In this document: one piece after another, positions 25,050-34,865 of the stretch | Numbering within the stretch: position 1 is the first letter of the stretch | How the letters are laid out: each line of letters starts with the position of its first letter | NCBI GenBank assembly: GCA_965215215.1 | Contig: OZ244043.1 | Location: 2,852,001-2,916,000 of the forward strand | DNA from: CALDTK01 sp965215215 | GTDB taxonomy: Bacteria > Bacteroidota > Bacteroidia > Chitinophagales > Saprospiraceae | Length of the DNA stretch: 64,000 bases | Reading direction: 5' to 3' | Translations under genes and position numbers: made by a program | The notes under the pieces: model-generated | The model's database searches: none | Told to the model about the DNA's origin: nothing | Seen by the model: only the letters and a program-made list of their open reading frames with translations

Positions 25050-26220
25050 CGCCGGAAGCCGTCCGCCGCAGGGGCCGAATGGCCACGAGACCGGCCGAAG
25101 GGTAGTGGACTTCGAGTTCGCGCACCGCCTGCGGCAACGGTACTTGAGCGTAGCGTGCTTCGCGCCAGTGCGCGAAGTCGGCGTCGGTCCAGAGGGCTCG
25201 CCAAGCCAGCTCGTAGCTGGCTCGCGCCCGCGCCAACGCCCACGCGGGCCGGGCGAAGGCGGGAAGCACGTCGGCGTGCGGGGCCTCCGAGCCGTCGCCT
25301 TCGTACGAGCGGCGAAGGGCGGCCTTGAGCTCGTACTTGAATAAGAGTCCAGCGGCGCCCGGCACGATCGGCCAGCGGCCGTGCGCGTAATCCTCGTCCC
25401 AAACCGCGAGCTGACGCGCCATGCCCCAGGGGGTGCGACCCTCGGTGCGGGTAGAGGTGTAGACGATCACGTCTCGGGGGTGGTTCACGCGGTAGCCGGC
25501 GTCGAGGAGCCGGCGCCGCATGTGCTGATCTTCGTCGAAAGCGAGCCGGGGTACACCCCCCACCGCCTCGTAGGCGGCACGGCTTACGCCAAAACCGGCC
25601 CCCCCGAACACGCCGTGGGGTGGATGGCGCTCGAAGGCCTGCGCGTAGTTGTCGAAACGCACCCGGGCGAGCAACGTCGCGTACCGGTTGATGACTTTGC
25701 CGATCCGGGAGGGATCCGGTTCGCCGGCGATAATGTGGGCGCCGAAGGCGTCCGCGCGCTCCAGCTCGTCGAGGCCGCGCGCTACCGCGTCGTGCGCGAG
25801 GCGAGAATCGCTGTCGGTCGAAAACAGCAGCTGTCGGGTCCGCGGTACGGACGACCCGGCGAATAGCGCGCAGGCGTACGCGAACCCTAGGTGCCGGGCA
25901 CTCCCTACGTGCGCCATCGCCTCGGGGAAATCGACGTCGACGATCGTTACGGCTAGCTCGGGATGCGCCGTCGCCCACTGCAATGCCTCGTATTCGGTAG
26001 CGTCGTTGCTGCCGTTGATGACGAGTACCGTAGCGAACGCACGGTGCAGGTTACCGTGTTGCGCCGACCACTGGCAGCGGAGCGCTTCCAGGCAGGGGAG
26101 GATACGTTCGGCCTCGTTTCTGGCGGGTACGACGACCACGGCGCGTAGCTCCTCCGGGGAGGCAGAACGTCGCTCGTACACGAGTCGAGCACCGGCGGGT
26201 AGGGCGGGGGGCGGGATCAA
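24961..26220 (-). CDS. Family 2 glycosyltransferase
   Basis: The 419-residue product (TTG start) shows GT-A motifs: AVVVVPARNEAERILPCLEAL, the acidic STDSDSRL, VFGGAGFGVSRAAYEAVGG and the acceptor-side FDEDQHMRRRL. There is no obvious membrane helix, so it probably works in the cytoplasm or on the membrane face. Convergent with the methyltransferase (89-bp overlap), it completes a four-gene set with the flavoprotein and PIG-L genes. The C-terminal 35 residues, which fall in the overlap, are Arg/Ala-rich and unlikely to be catalytic. Sugar specificity is unknown. An upstream -7 element is not clear. Confidence 0.85.
   Translation of the reverse strand: MIPPPALPAGARLVYERRSASPEELRAVVVVPARNEAERILPCLEALRCQWSAQHGNLHRAFATVLVINGSNDATEYEALQWATAHPELAVTIVDVDFPEAMAHVGSARHLGFAYACALFAGSSVPRTRQLLFSTDSDSRLAHDAVARGLDELERADAFGAHIIAGEPDPSRIGKVINRYATLLARVRFDNYAQAFERHPPHGVFGGAGFGVSRAAYEAVGGVPRLAFDEDQHMRRRLLDAGYRVNHPRDVIVYTSTRTEGRTPWGMARQLAVWDEDYAHGRWPIVPGAAGLLFKYELKAALRRSYEGDGSEAPHADVLPAFARPAWALARARASYELAWRALWTDADFAHWREARYAQVPLPQAVRELEVHYPSAGLVAIRPLRRTASGVNTAETRRGGSARVDDPLGAARAHRPLAG
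25582..25595 (-). repeat. Dispersed 14-mer GTTTTNGCGNAAGC
   Basis: Perfect copy in the glycosyltransferase gene, encoding GFGVSR, the same peptide as in cysQ. Confidence 0.85.
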
Positions 26221-26441
26221 AATCTGGGTAGCGGATCAGTCCCTGTCCAGATGTCGAGCTTCCAACAATTGTTTTACAGGCGCTGCCGCTTTTCGCCCTG
26301 AGCCCCGATCCAATGGGGTTGGGGGGCGCTGGGAAGCGGTGACGACGGGCGGTGCGCGGGCATCGTTCGAGTCGCGCGACGACCGACGGGCAGGGGGGAA
26401 CCTCGCCGCTCGCAGTGGGCGGAGGGGTTGTCAGACACAGC
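26221..26441. other. Longest inter-gene stretch on the right of the Nod-like cluster
   Basis: These 221 bp lie between two - strand genes. A 10-bp palindrome AACAATTGTT sits about 45 bp upstream of the glycosyltransferase TTG start, and the rest is GC-rich with G-runs. I see no gene, terminator or clear promoter. Confidence 0.5.
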
Positions 26442-27155
26442 CTAATAGAGGGGCACGCCGTTGCTGTCGGTACCGAGTACGGCGCTCATGTAGTCGAGAA
26501 ACGGGCGCATGTCCACGAACGTCCGTACCACCTCTTCGGAGAAGTTGGGGGCCGCCACTTCCGCCGCGCCGAAGGGGCGGATGAGTACGAAGTTCTTATT
26601 GCGGAGTAGGTCGATGGCGGGGTGGTCTTTCGCGTAGCCCTTGGGGGCGGTTTTGAGCCTGTCGGACGGATGCAGTGCACCACCGAAGGTGGTTCGGGTA
26701 GGCTCGGAGGCGAGTAGCTTGCGGAAGGCGTCGTGATCGACGGCGAGCTCCTCGCGGATGCGGGCGAGGTCTTCGCGTTCGGGCGACCAGAAGCCGCCGC
26801 CCACGAAGGCCTCCGCGGGGCCGTCGATCGACATACCGCTTACCCCGCCCGGCTCCACGTGCCAGTAGTAGCCACCGCGCAGCGCCCGTCCGGCTCGCTC
26901 GCAGCCGCCGCCCCAGTACTTCTTGTAGGGCGTTTTATCCTTGGAGAAGCGCACGTCTCGGTAGATGCGCATGATGGGCTTTTTGCCCTCCACGAGGGTA
27001 TCGTATTCGGCCAGTCCGGCCTGGACGGTTTTCGCGAAAGCGGTGGCCTGCTCGTTGGCGGCCTTGTACCGGTCTTTGTTGGCCTCGAACCAAGTACGGT
27101 CGTTGTTCTCGGCGAGCTTGCGCATAAATGTGAGTGCGGGGGCAGGAAATCGCAT
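26442..27155 (-). CDS. DUF2461 family protein
   Basis: The 237-residue product has the DUF2461 pattern: FMRKLAENNDRTWFEANKDRYKA at the front, IYRDVRFSKDKTPYKKYW in the middle and GGYYWHVEPGG in the core. The family is widespread and uncharacterised; a nucleic-acid or cofactor role has not been shown. The ATG lies 4 nt after a -7-like TACTTTCC, predicting a leaderless transcript. It is divergent from the thiolase gene with 58 bp between starts. One perfect copy of the dispersed 14-mer is inside it and encodes AFAKT. Confidence 0.9.
   Translation of the reverse strand: MRFPAPALTFMRKLAENNDRTWFEANKDRYKAANEQATAFAKTVQAGLAEYDTLVEGKKPIMRIYRDVRFSKDKTPYKKYWGGGCERAGRALRGGYYWHVEPGGVSGMSIDGPAEAFVGGGFWSPEREDLARIREELAVDHDAFRKLLASEPTRTTFGGALHPSDRLKTAPKGYAKDHPAIDLLRNKNFVLIRPFGAAEVAAPNFSEEVVRTFVDMRPFLDYMSAVLGTDSNGVPLY
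27028..27041 (+). repeat. Dispersed 14-mer GTTTTNGCGNAAGC
   Basis: Perfect copy in the DUF2461 gene, read there as AFAKT. Confidence 0.85.
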
Positions 27156-27159
27156 CCGC

Positions 27160-27167
27160 GGAAAGTA
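27160..27167 (-). promoter_or_regulatory. Putative -7 element for the DUF2461 gene
   Basis: On the - strand this reads TACTTTCC, 4 nt before the ATG at 27155. Confidence 0.5.
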
Positions 27168-27213
27168 TCATCGGCGACCTTAACCCGGGGCCTCGGTCCC
27201 AAAATCGAATGTC

Positions 27214-28422
27214 TTGAAATCTGCTTTCCTCATCGACGGCGTGCGCACCCCCATCGGGAAATTCCGCGGTGCGCTCAGCCCGGTACGCGCCGACGACCTC
27301 GCCGCCCACCCCATCCGCGCGCTCCTCGACCGCCACCCCGGGCTCGACCCGGCCCTCGTCGACGACGTGGTGCTCGGCTGCGCCAACCAGGCCGGCGAAG
27401 ACAATCGCAACGTAGCGCGCATGGCCCTGCTGCTCGCCGGGCTACCCTGGAGCGTGCCCGGCGAGACCGTCAACCGACTCTGCGCCTCCGGGCTCTCGGC
27501 CGCCGTGCACGCTCACCGGGCCATCGGTACGGGGGAGGGGGAGGTTTTCGTCGCCGGTGGCGTGGAGCACATGACGCGCGGACCGTACGTGTTCGGTAAG
27601 TCGGCCCGCCCCTTCGGTAACGACGGTGAGCTTCACGATTCGAGCTTCGGCTGGCGGTTCGTAAACCCGCGCATGGAGGCGCTGTACGGTACGCACGCCA
27701 TGGGCCAGACCGCCGAGCACTTGGCGGAGGAGTACGAGATCAGTCGCGAGGACCAAGATAAATTTGCCGCTTGGAGTCAGGCGAAAGCCGAGCGCGCGCG
27801 CCGGCGCGGGATCCTCGCCGAGGAGATCGCCCCGGTGCGCATCCCCCAGCGTAAGCGCGACGAGCGCCTCGTGGACGCCGACGAGTTCCCCCGCCCCGAA
27901 ACCACGACCGCCGTGCTCGCCGGCCTCCGCCCCGCTTTCGCTAAAACGGGCAGCGTGACGGCGGGCAACGCGGCCGGACTCAACGACGGTGCCGCCGCAC
28001 TGTTGATCGCGGGCGAATCGGCCGCGACGCGCGAGGGGCTCGAACCGCTGTGCCGGATCGTGAGTAGCGGCGTGGCGGGCGTGGAGCCGCGCGTGATGGG
28101 CGTCGGGCCGGTGCCCGCCAGTCGTCTCGCCCTGAAGCGTGCGGGCATCTCGCTCGACCAGCTCGACGTCATCGAACTCAACGAAGCCTTCGCCGCGCAG
28201 GCGCTCGCGGTAACGCGCACGCTCGGCCTCGCCGACGACGACGAACGCGTTAACCCCAACGGCGGAGCCATCGCCCTGGGGCATCCGCTCGGCATGACGG
28301 GGGCCCGGATCCTGCTCGCCGGCGCACGGGAGTTGCGGCGGCGCGGCGGGCGCTACGGCCTGGTGACGATGTGCGTTGGGGTAGGGCAGGGCTACGCGGT
28401 AGTCATCGAGCGCCCGGCCTAG
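27214..28422 (+). CDS. Acetyl-CoA C-acyltransferase (thiolase)
   Basis: The 402-residue enzyme cleaves 3-ketoacyl-CoA or 3-oxoadipyl-CoA with CoA. The nucleophilic Cys is in NRLCASGLSA (about residue 90), the conserved substrate loop is VELNEAFAAQ-like IELNEAFAAQ, and the His and second Cys are in GGAIALGHPLGMTGAR and VTMCVGVGQG. The opening SAFLIDGVRTPIGKFRGALS is typical of PcaF/FadA-type thiolases. No other beta-oxidation or aromatic catabolism gene is adjacent. TTG is used as start; no better start precedes the conserved region. Its TAG shares CTAG with the convergent gene. Confidence 0.93.
   Translation: MKSAFLIDGVRTPIGKFRGALSPVRADDLAAHPIRALLDRHPGLDPALVDDVVLGCANQAGEDNRNVARMALLLAGLPWSVPGETVNRLCASGLSAAVHAHRAIGTGEGEVFVAGGVEHMTRGPYVFGKSARPFGNDGELHDSSFGWRFVNPRMEALYGTHAMGQTAEHLAEEYEISREDQDKFAAWSQAKAERARRRGILAEEIAPVRIPQRKRDERLVDADEFPRPETTTAVLAGLRPAFAKTGSVTAGNAAGLNDGAAALLIAGESAATREGLEPLCRIVSSGVAGVEPRVMGVGPVPASRLALKRAGISLDQLDVIELNEAFAAQALAVTRTLGLADDDERVNPNGGAIALGHPLGMTGARILLAGARELRRRGGRYGLVTMCVGVGQGYAVVIERPA
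27934..27947 (-). repeat. Dispersed 14-mer GTTTTNGCGNAAGC
   Basis: Perfect copy in the thiolase gene, encoding AFAKTG. Confidence 0.85.
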
Positions 28423-28919
28423 AGGGTTTCTCCGTTACGTTCGCCGAGCTCCCGGATGACGCCGCTGTCGTCGATGGCGAGCCGGATCGCCGAGCTGTCC
28501 ACGGCGCTGCCGAGCCTCTCGGTGAGTTCGGTCTGCCCACTGACGATGTACACCACGCGGTCCTCGGTGAGGGTCGCGGCCGAGGCGGTCACCTCCGCCC
28601 CGTCCATGTACTGTCCGGCGAGCACCCGGTTGTCGACCGCGTTGCCGAGCTTGTCGAAGGTGGCCAGGCGGTAGTGGTTGTGTAGCAGTCCGGCCTTCCA
28701 GTAGATCACCGCCGTGTAGTCGGCGTGCTTGAACCGGGCTACCGGCAGCACCTCGGTGTATTCGTCGAGGCTCGGCTCGAGCGGGGCTACGTACGCGCCG
28801 AGGTCCGCTTCGGGCAGGAGCTCGGCGAGCTTTTCGAAATTTCGGTAGCTGAGCTCGCCGAGTACGAGCGGGAATTGCGCCTTCGGGAAGCGCTTCGTGA
28901 AGTCTGCAAAAGAAGCCAT
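28419..28919 (-). CDS. Hypothetical protein
   Basis: A 166-residue soluble protein that I do not recognise. The first half is helical and acidic (FADFTKRFPKAQFPLVLGELSYRNF), the second a set of short strands (YTAVIYWKAGLLHNHYRLATFDKLGN, VVYIVSGQTE). No signal peptide or Cys is present, suggesting a cytoplasmic location. The ATG lies 4 nt after a -7-like TACTTCGC. It converges on the thiolase gene with a shared CTAG. One 14-mer motif sits 31 bp upstream of its start. Confidence 0.75.
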   Translation of the reverse strand: MASFADFTKRFPKAQFPLVLGELSYRNFEKLAELLPEADLGAYVAPLEPSLDEYTEVLPVARFKHADYTAVIYWKAGLLHNHYRLATFDKLGNAVDNRVLAGQYMDGAEVTASAATLTEDRVVYIVSGQTELTERLGSAVDSSAIRLAIDDSGVIRELGERNGETL

Positions 28920-28923
28920 AGGC

Positions 28924-28931
28924 GCGAAGTA
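28924..28931 (-). promoter_or_regulatory. Putative -7 element for the gene at 28419-28919
   Basis: On the - strand this reads TACTTCGC, 4 nt before the ATG. The match to TAnnTTTG is weaker than elsewhere, but the spacing is the same. Confidence 0.4.
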
Positions 28932-28950
28932 CGCCCACGACCTACGGGTG

Positions 28951-28964
28951 GTTTTGGCGTAAGC
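28951..28964 (+). repeat. Dispersed 14-mer GTTTTNGCGNAAGC
   Basis: Perfect copy between the gene at 28419-28919 and sdhC. Confidence 0.85.
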
Positions 28965-29034
28965 GGGATCGGAATTTTGTATTGATTCTAAATAACTTGC
29001 GTAGCGCTTATGCTGGTCGCTCGTACTAGACCTT

Positions 29035-29042
29035 TACATTGT
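29035..29042 (+). promoter_or_regulatory. Putative -7 element for sdhCAB
   Basis: TACATTGT matches TAnnTTTG except at the last two positions, 53 nt before the sdhC ATG. Confidence 0.35.
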
Positions 29043-29095
29043 CTGCGTGTTTTCAAACGAGTATCCTCCCTTACCTCCCGCACCGAAGTTTTTCT

Positions 29096-29806
29096 ATGGA
29101 TTGGTTCGTACGTTTTATAACCTCCAGCATCGGACAGAAAGTGGTGATGAGCCTCACGGGGCTATTCCTCATCTCTTTTCTGGCCGTCCACCTGGTCGGT
29201 AACCTCCAGCTGCTGGCCATCGACGAGGGTCAGGCCTTCAACGAGTACGCCTACTTCATGACGAGCAATCCGCTGATCGGCGGACTCAGTTACGGGCTCT
29301 ACGCTGGCTTTCTGCTACACGCCATCCAGGGGTTGGCACTTTGGTACAGGAATCGGAAGGCTCGCGGCAAGACCCGCTACGCGGTCAGCGCCGTGCAGAC
29401 GGCGGGTAAGGGGCAGCTCGGCTTCGCCAGCTCGCACATGGCCCTGCTCGGTACGATCATCCTTGTGTTCATGGGGATTCACCTCGGCGATTTTTGGTAT
29501 TCGATGAAGTTTACCGAGGACATCGAGATGGTAGCCTACGCCGGTGGTAACGCCGAGGGCGTCAAAAACCTCTACTACAAGGTATCACAGAGCTTCTCTC
29601 AGTGGTGGATCGTGCTGATCTACGTGGTGTCGATGGTCGTGCTCGGCCTGCACCTGCTGCACGGCTTCTGGAGCGCGTTCCAGACGCTCGGGCTCAACCA
29701 CCGTAAGTACACCCCGCTCATCAAGGCGTTCGGCGTGCTCTACTCCGTGCTGGTGCCGCTGGCTTTCGCGTTTATCCCGGTGTACATGTACTTCCAGCTC
29801 AACTAA
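29096..29806 (+). CDS. sdhC: Succinate dehydrogenase cytochrome b558 subunit
   Basis: The 236-residue membrane anchor of complex II has five membrane helices with the haem-ligand type His residues in FLAVHLVGNLQ, GFLLHAIQGLALW, MGIHLGDFW and GLHLLHGFWSAFQTLG. This is the single-subunit b558 type of Bacteroidota and Bacillus, which carries two haems and passes electrons to menaquinone. The ATG at 29096 begins the conserved MDWFVRFITSSIGQKVVMS. A -7-like TACATTGT at 29035 predicts a leader of about 50 nt. It is followed by sdhA (59-bp gap) and sdhB. Confidence 0.95.
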   Translation: MDWFVRFITSSIGQKVVMSLTGLFLISFLAVHLVGNLQLLAIDEGQAFNEYAYFMTSNPLIGGLSYGLYAGFLLHAIQGLALWYRNRKARGKTRYAVSAVQTAGKGQLGFASSHMALLGTIILVFMGIHLGDFWYSMKFTEDIEMVAYAGGNAEGVKNLYYKVSQSFSQWWIVLIYVVSMVVLGLHLLHGFWSAFQTLGLNHRKYTPLIKAFGVLYSVLVPLAFAFIPVYMYFQLN

Positions 29807-29865
29807 ACCTAGACCGACATCCAACCGTCTTCACCTAGGTACTCCACTTCCGTAAAACCTCACCT

Positions 29866-31788
<1,923 letters not shown>

Positions 31789-31819
31789 AACTCTGACCAG
31801 ACTCCCCCAAGCAAATCCA

Positions 31820-32650
31820 ATGGCCGAAATACTCGAAGCTACCGACCGCGACACCGCGACCTCCGCCCACGGGGGGATCACCCTGAACCTGAAAGTCTGG
31901 CGCCAGAAGAGTCCTACTGCGAAGGGGGCTTTCGAGACCCACGTGATCGACAACGTGAGCGAGCACATGAGCTTCCTCGAGATGCTCGACGTGCTCAACG
32001 AGCAACTCATCGGTAAGCGGCAGCAACCGGTAGCCTTCGAGCACGATTGTCGCGAAGGTATCTGCGGTACGTGCTCCCTGGTAATCAACGGTCGACCGCA
32101 CGGACCGCAACAGGGTACGACTACCTGCCAGCTGCACATGCGCCACTTCAAAGACGGCGAGACGGTGTACATCGAGCCCTGGCGATCGACCGCCTTTCCG
32201 GTGATCCGCGACCTGGTTGTAGACCGCAACGCCTTCGACCGTATCATTCAGGCGGGAGGGTACATCAGCGTGAACACCGGCTCGGCTCCTGACGCCAACG
32301 ACATCGCCGTGCAGAAACACAACGCTACCGCGGCCTTCGACGCGGCGTCGTGCATCGCCTGCGGCGCCTGCGTGGCCGCCTGCCCGAACGGCTCGGCCAT
32401 GCTATTCGTCGGTGCCAAAGTGAGCCACTTGGCCCTGTTGCCGCAGGGCGAGATCGAATCCCAGCGTCGCGCCCAGGCTATGGTCGCACAGATGGATTCG
32501 GAGGGTTTTGGCCGCTGCTCCAACATCACCGCCTGTCAGGCGGAGTGCCCGAAGAACATCTCGGTCGACAACATCGCTCGACTCAACCGGCAGTACATCG
32601 GCAGTGTGTTCGGTGCGCAGGAGGAGATCGAGGTACAGCACGAAGCGTAA
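31820..32650 (+). CDS. sdhB: Succinate dehydrogenase iron-sulfur subunit
   Basis: The 276-residue subunit carries electrons from the flavin to cytochrome b. The [2Fe-2S] ligands are in DCREGICGTCSLVING and the later TCQLHM, the [4Fe-4S] ligands in CIACGACVAACPNG, and the [3Fe-4S] ligands in CSNITACQAECPKNIS. It is the last gene of sdhCAB, 31 bp after sdhA. The stop lies only 13 bp from the end of the convergent T9SS gene, and I see no clear hairpin between them. Confidence 0.97.
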   Translation: MAEILEATDRDTATSAHGGITLNLKVWRQKSPTAKGAFETHVIDNVSEHMSFLEMLDVLNEQLIGKRQQPVAFEHDCREGICGTCSLVINGRPHGPQQGTTTCQLHMRHFKDGETVYIEPWRSTAFPVIRDLVVDRNAFDRIIQAGGYISVNTGSAPDANDIAVQKHNATAAFDAASCIACGACVAACPNGSAMLFVGAKVSHLALLPQGEIESQRRAQAMVAQMDSEGFGRCSNITACQAECPKNISVDNIARLNRQYIGSVFGAQEEIEVQHEA

Positions 32651-32663
32651 GTTTCGACCCACG

Positions 32664-34757
32664 TTACTGCCGGAAAAGCGTAACCTCTCCGGCTCTTTGT
32701 ATCTCACGGCCGTCAGTGAGTCGGAGCTGAGCGAAGTAGGTGTACACGCCCGCATTCACCTCCGTTCCGTCCGCGCCGGTGCCATTCCAACCGCAGGCGG
32801 CTAAGCTATTACCGGGCTCACAGTTCCCGGAAGCGTAGAGTTCGTTGCCCCAACGATCGAAGATGCGTAAGTTCTGTACGCTCCGGATCGCTGGATCGGC
32901 GACTGCGTTGAATACGTCGTTGCGATCGTCGCCGTTCGGTGAGAAGGCGGTCGGGAAAAAGGGTTGGTCGACGGACTGGAGGCGGATTGACAGTGTGTCC
33001 GTACTGCTACAGCCGGTTTGGTCGGTCACGCTCGCAACGAGGTCGCCGGCTTCCCGAGGTTTAAACCCGGCGGGAATCGCACCGGCGATTGAGTCGATGG
33101 GACGTCCCCGGTAGGTAACGGAGACGAGGGCACCACTCGGCTCGATCTGCAGGCTGTAGGCGGGCTCATCGACGAGTCGGATGAAATCCGGACCCCGTAT
33201 CGCGACGGAGGGGGGGTCCGGGGCACCGATGCTTCGTCGGTCTTCCAGAACGCACCCCTTACTGTCGGTGACGAGTAGGGTGTACGTACCGCTGAGTAAT
33301 TGGGTCGGATCGTAACTGTCCGCCCCCCGTTTTGCCGCGAGCGCGTACGGCGCTGTGCCACCTGGCCCTAGGTAATTGAAGCTTCCGTTGGGTTCGTCGG
33401 CGCAGCGAGCGTCGATTCCCACGAGCTCCTCCGCCCGCAGCGGCCGCGGTTGCGTGAGTACGGTAGCGGCCCGGGCCGAGCAGCCGTTGGCATCCTCGAT
33501 GCGGGCGCGGTAGCTGCCCGCGGGCAGGCCCGCCCGGTAGGCGCCGCGGGCGCCGTCGTCCCACACGAACGAGAACGGAGCTACGCCCGCTCGCGGGCGT
33601 AGCTCGAGGGTACCGGAGGCTTCGTCGGCACAGCGCGGCTCCTGCGAAGAGATCGAAATAGCCTCCGGTCCAAAGAATCGAAACACCGTGCACCGGAAGG
33701 CTTCACAACCGAAATCCGTGGCGACGGTGTCGCAGATACTCGTATCGGCCGCTATGACCAATCCTCTGAACGTCACCGACTCGCCGAGGCAAAGTGAGTC
33801 GATGATGCGCGCGCTCGGCGTAGAGTCGATGGCCACGGTGCTGACGTTGATCGTGGAATCGCAACCGCGCTCGGCGCGAAGCGTGTACGTACCGCGCTCA
33901 CCCGGACCCAGGTCGAGCCTGCCCTCGGTGAAGCGTTCTCCGGGACACAGGTAGGCTTCGATGTCGGTGACGATCCTCGGTCCGACCTCCACGCGAAAAC
34001 TGTCGACGCTCGGCTCACTGAGTCGGCCGAGGGATAGGTCGTCGACGCCGAAAGCGTAGGCGTCGCCGGTCGTTCTCGCGTTAATCAGGCAGACTTCAAC
34101 GGATACGGCCTGCGTCTCGTTGGTCCACACCGCCCCGCTTACGCCCCGCCAGGTACAGGTTTGTGGTTCGGAGGACAATACGTTCCCTACGACCTCACCG
34201 TCGAAGGCCACACGCAACCGGGCCGTATTACGGGAATCGAGCGAGGCCACCCGTCCTCGGAACAGGTAGGAGGCGCCCGGCACCACGGTTACTCGCTGGC
34301 ACCACACCTTTCCGTCGGCGCGGAGGTCCCCGCTCACGGCCATGAAGTCACCGTCCTCGGTATCCTTGGCGTCCGGACAGTCGTCTACGGCCCCGAGGAA
34401 GTCTTTACCGTGCGAAACCACGGCGTTCGTGTACTCGCTGCTGTACCCGGTATTACCCAGCGCGAAGCTCGGATTGTAGACGAGGTTGTCACCGATCAAC
34501 CTGCGGCTGGCAACAGCGTAGGTCGTGGTCCTCGTGGGGGACGCGATCACGCGCTGCGCGTTGGTGTTGTCGAGCGACTCTCCGGGCGACCACTCGAAGG
34601 TAGCAGCGGAGGTGGGACCGGTGAGCGCCACGCTGCTCCCGACGCACGTTTGCCTCACCCCCTGGGCGCCCGCAGGGGGGCAATCTGCCATCAAGGCGGC
34701 GAATAGCAAGAGAAGAAACTCCCCGAGCCGCCCTCGATTTGCGCTGTGTTTGCCCAC
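32664..34757 (-). CDS. Secreted adhesin-like protein with SprB-type repeats, T9SS type B cargo
   Basis: A 697-residue exported protein (GTG start). The signal peptide ends near PAGAQ (about 32). Next come an Ig-like opening (SSVALTGPTSAATFEWSPG), a galactose-binding-like domain (about 60-220), Cys-containing strand domains and two SprB-like repeats (CADEASGTLELRPRAGVAPFSF and CADEPNGSFNYLGPGGTAPYAL). The end, FFPTAFSPNGDDRNDVFN to GVYTYFAQLRLTDGREIQRAGEVTLFRQ, is a textbook type B (gliding-type) sorting domain. A -7-like TACCTTGT lies 7 nt before the start. It is likely a surface protein linked to adhesion or gliding. Confidence 0.92.
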   Translation of the reverse strand: MGKHSANRGRLGEFLLLLFAALMADCPPAGAQGVRQTCVGSSVALTGPTSAATFEWSPGESLDNTNAQRVIASPTRTTTYAVASRRLIGDNLVYNPSFALGNTGYSSEYTNAVVSHGKDFLGAVDDCPDAKDTEDGDFMAVSGDLRADGKVWCQRVTVVPGASYLFRGRVASLDSRNTARLRVAFDGEVVGNVLSSEPQTCTWRGVSGAVWTNETQAVSVEVCLINARTTGDAYAFGVDDLSLGRLSEPSVDSFRVEVGPRIVTDIEAYLCPGERFTEGRLDLGPGERGTYTLRAERGCDSTINVSTVAIDSTPSARIIDSLCLGESVTFRGLVIAADTSICDTVATDFGCEAFRCTVFRFFGPEAISISSQEPRCADEASGTLELRPRAGVAPFSFVWDDGARGAYRAGLPAGSYRARIEDANGCSARAATVLTQPRPLRAEELVGIDARCADEPNGSFNYLGPGGTAPYALAAKRGADSYDPTQLLSGTYTLLVTDSKGCVLEDRRSIGAPDPPSVAIRGPDFIRLVDEPAYSLQIEPSGALVSVTYRGRPIDSIAGAIPAGFKPREAGDLVASVTDQTGCSSTDTLSIRLQSVDQPFFPTAFSPNGDDRNDVFNAVADPAIRSVQNLRIFDRWGNELYASGNCEPGNSLAACGWNGTGADGTEVNAGVYTYFAQLRLTDGREIQRAGEVTLFRQ

Positions 34758-34764
34758 TCACACC

Positions 34765-34772
34765 ACAAGGTA
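34765..34772 (-). promoter_or_regulatory. Putative -7 element for the type B T9SS gene
   Basis: On the - strand this reads TACCTTGT, 7 nt before the GTG at 34757. The identical octamer precedes the rhodanese gene. Confidence 0.45.
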
Positions 34773-34826
34773 CGGACCCGCGTGTGTGCTGGGAGTCTTT
34801 TGTGCGACCGGGCGCTTTGGCATAGT

Positions 34827-34860
34827 AATCGGACTGCTTAGCGCGCTAAGCAGTCCGATT
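34827..34860. promoter_or_regulatory. Perfect 34-bp palindrome abutting the sensor kinase start
   Basis: Two 17-base arms with no spacer, centred on GCGCGC, are exact reverse complements; the left arm starts AATCGGACTG and the right arm ends CAGTCCGATT. The palindrome ends 5 bp before the ATG at 34866. It could be an operator for a dimeric repressor or, in RNA, a hairpin that controls initiation of translation. Confidence 0.85.
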
Positions 34861-34865
34861 CAATC

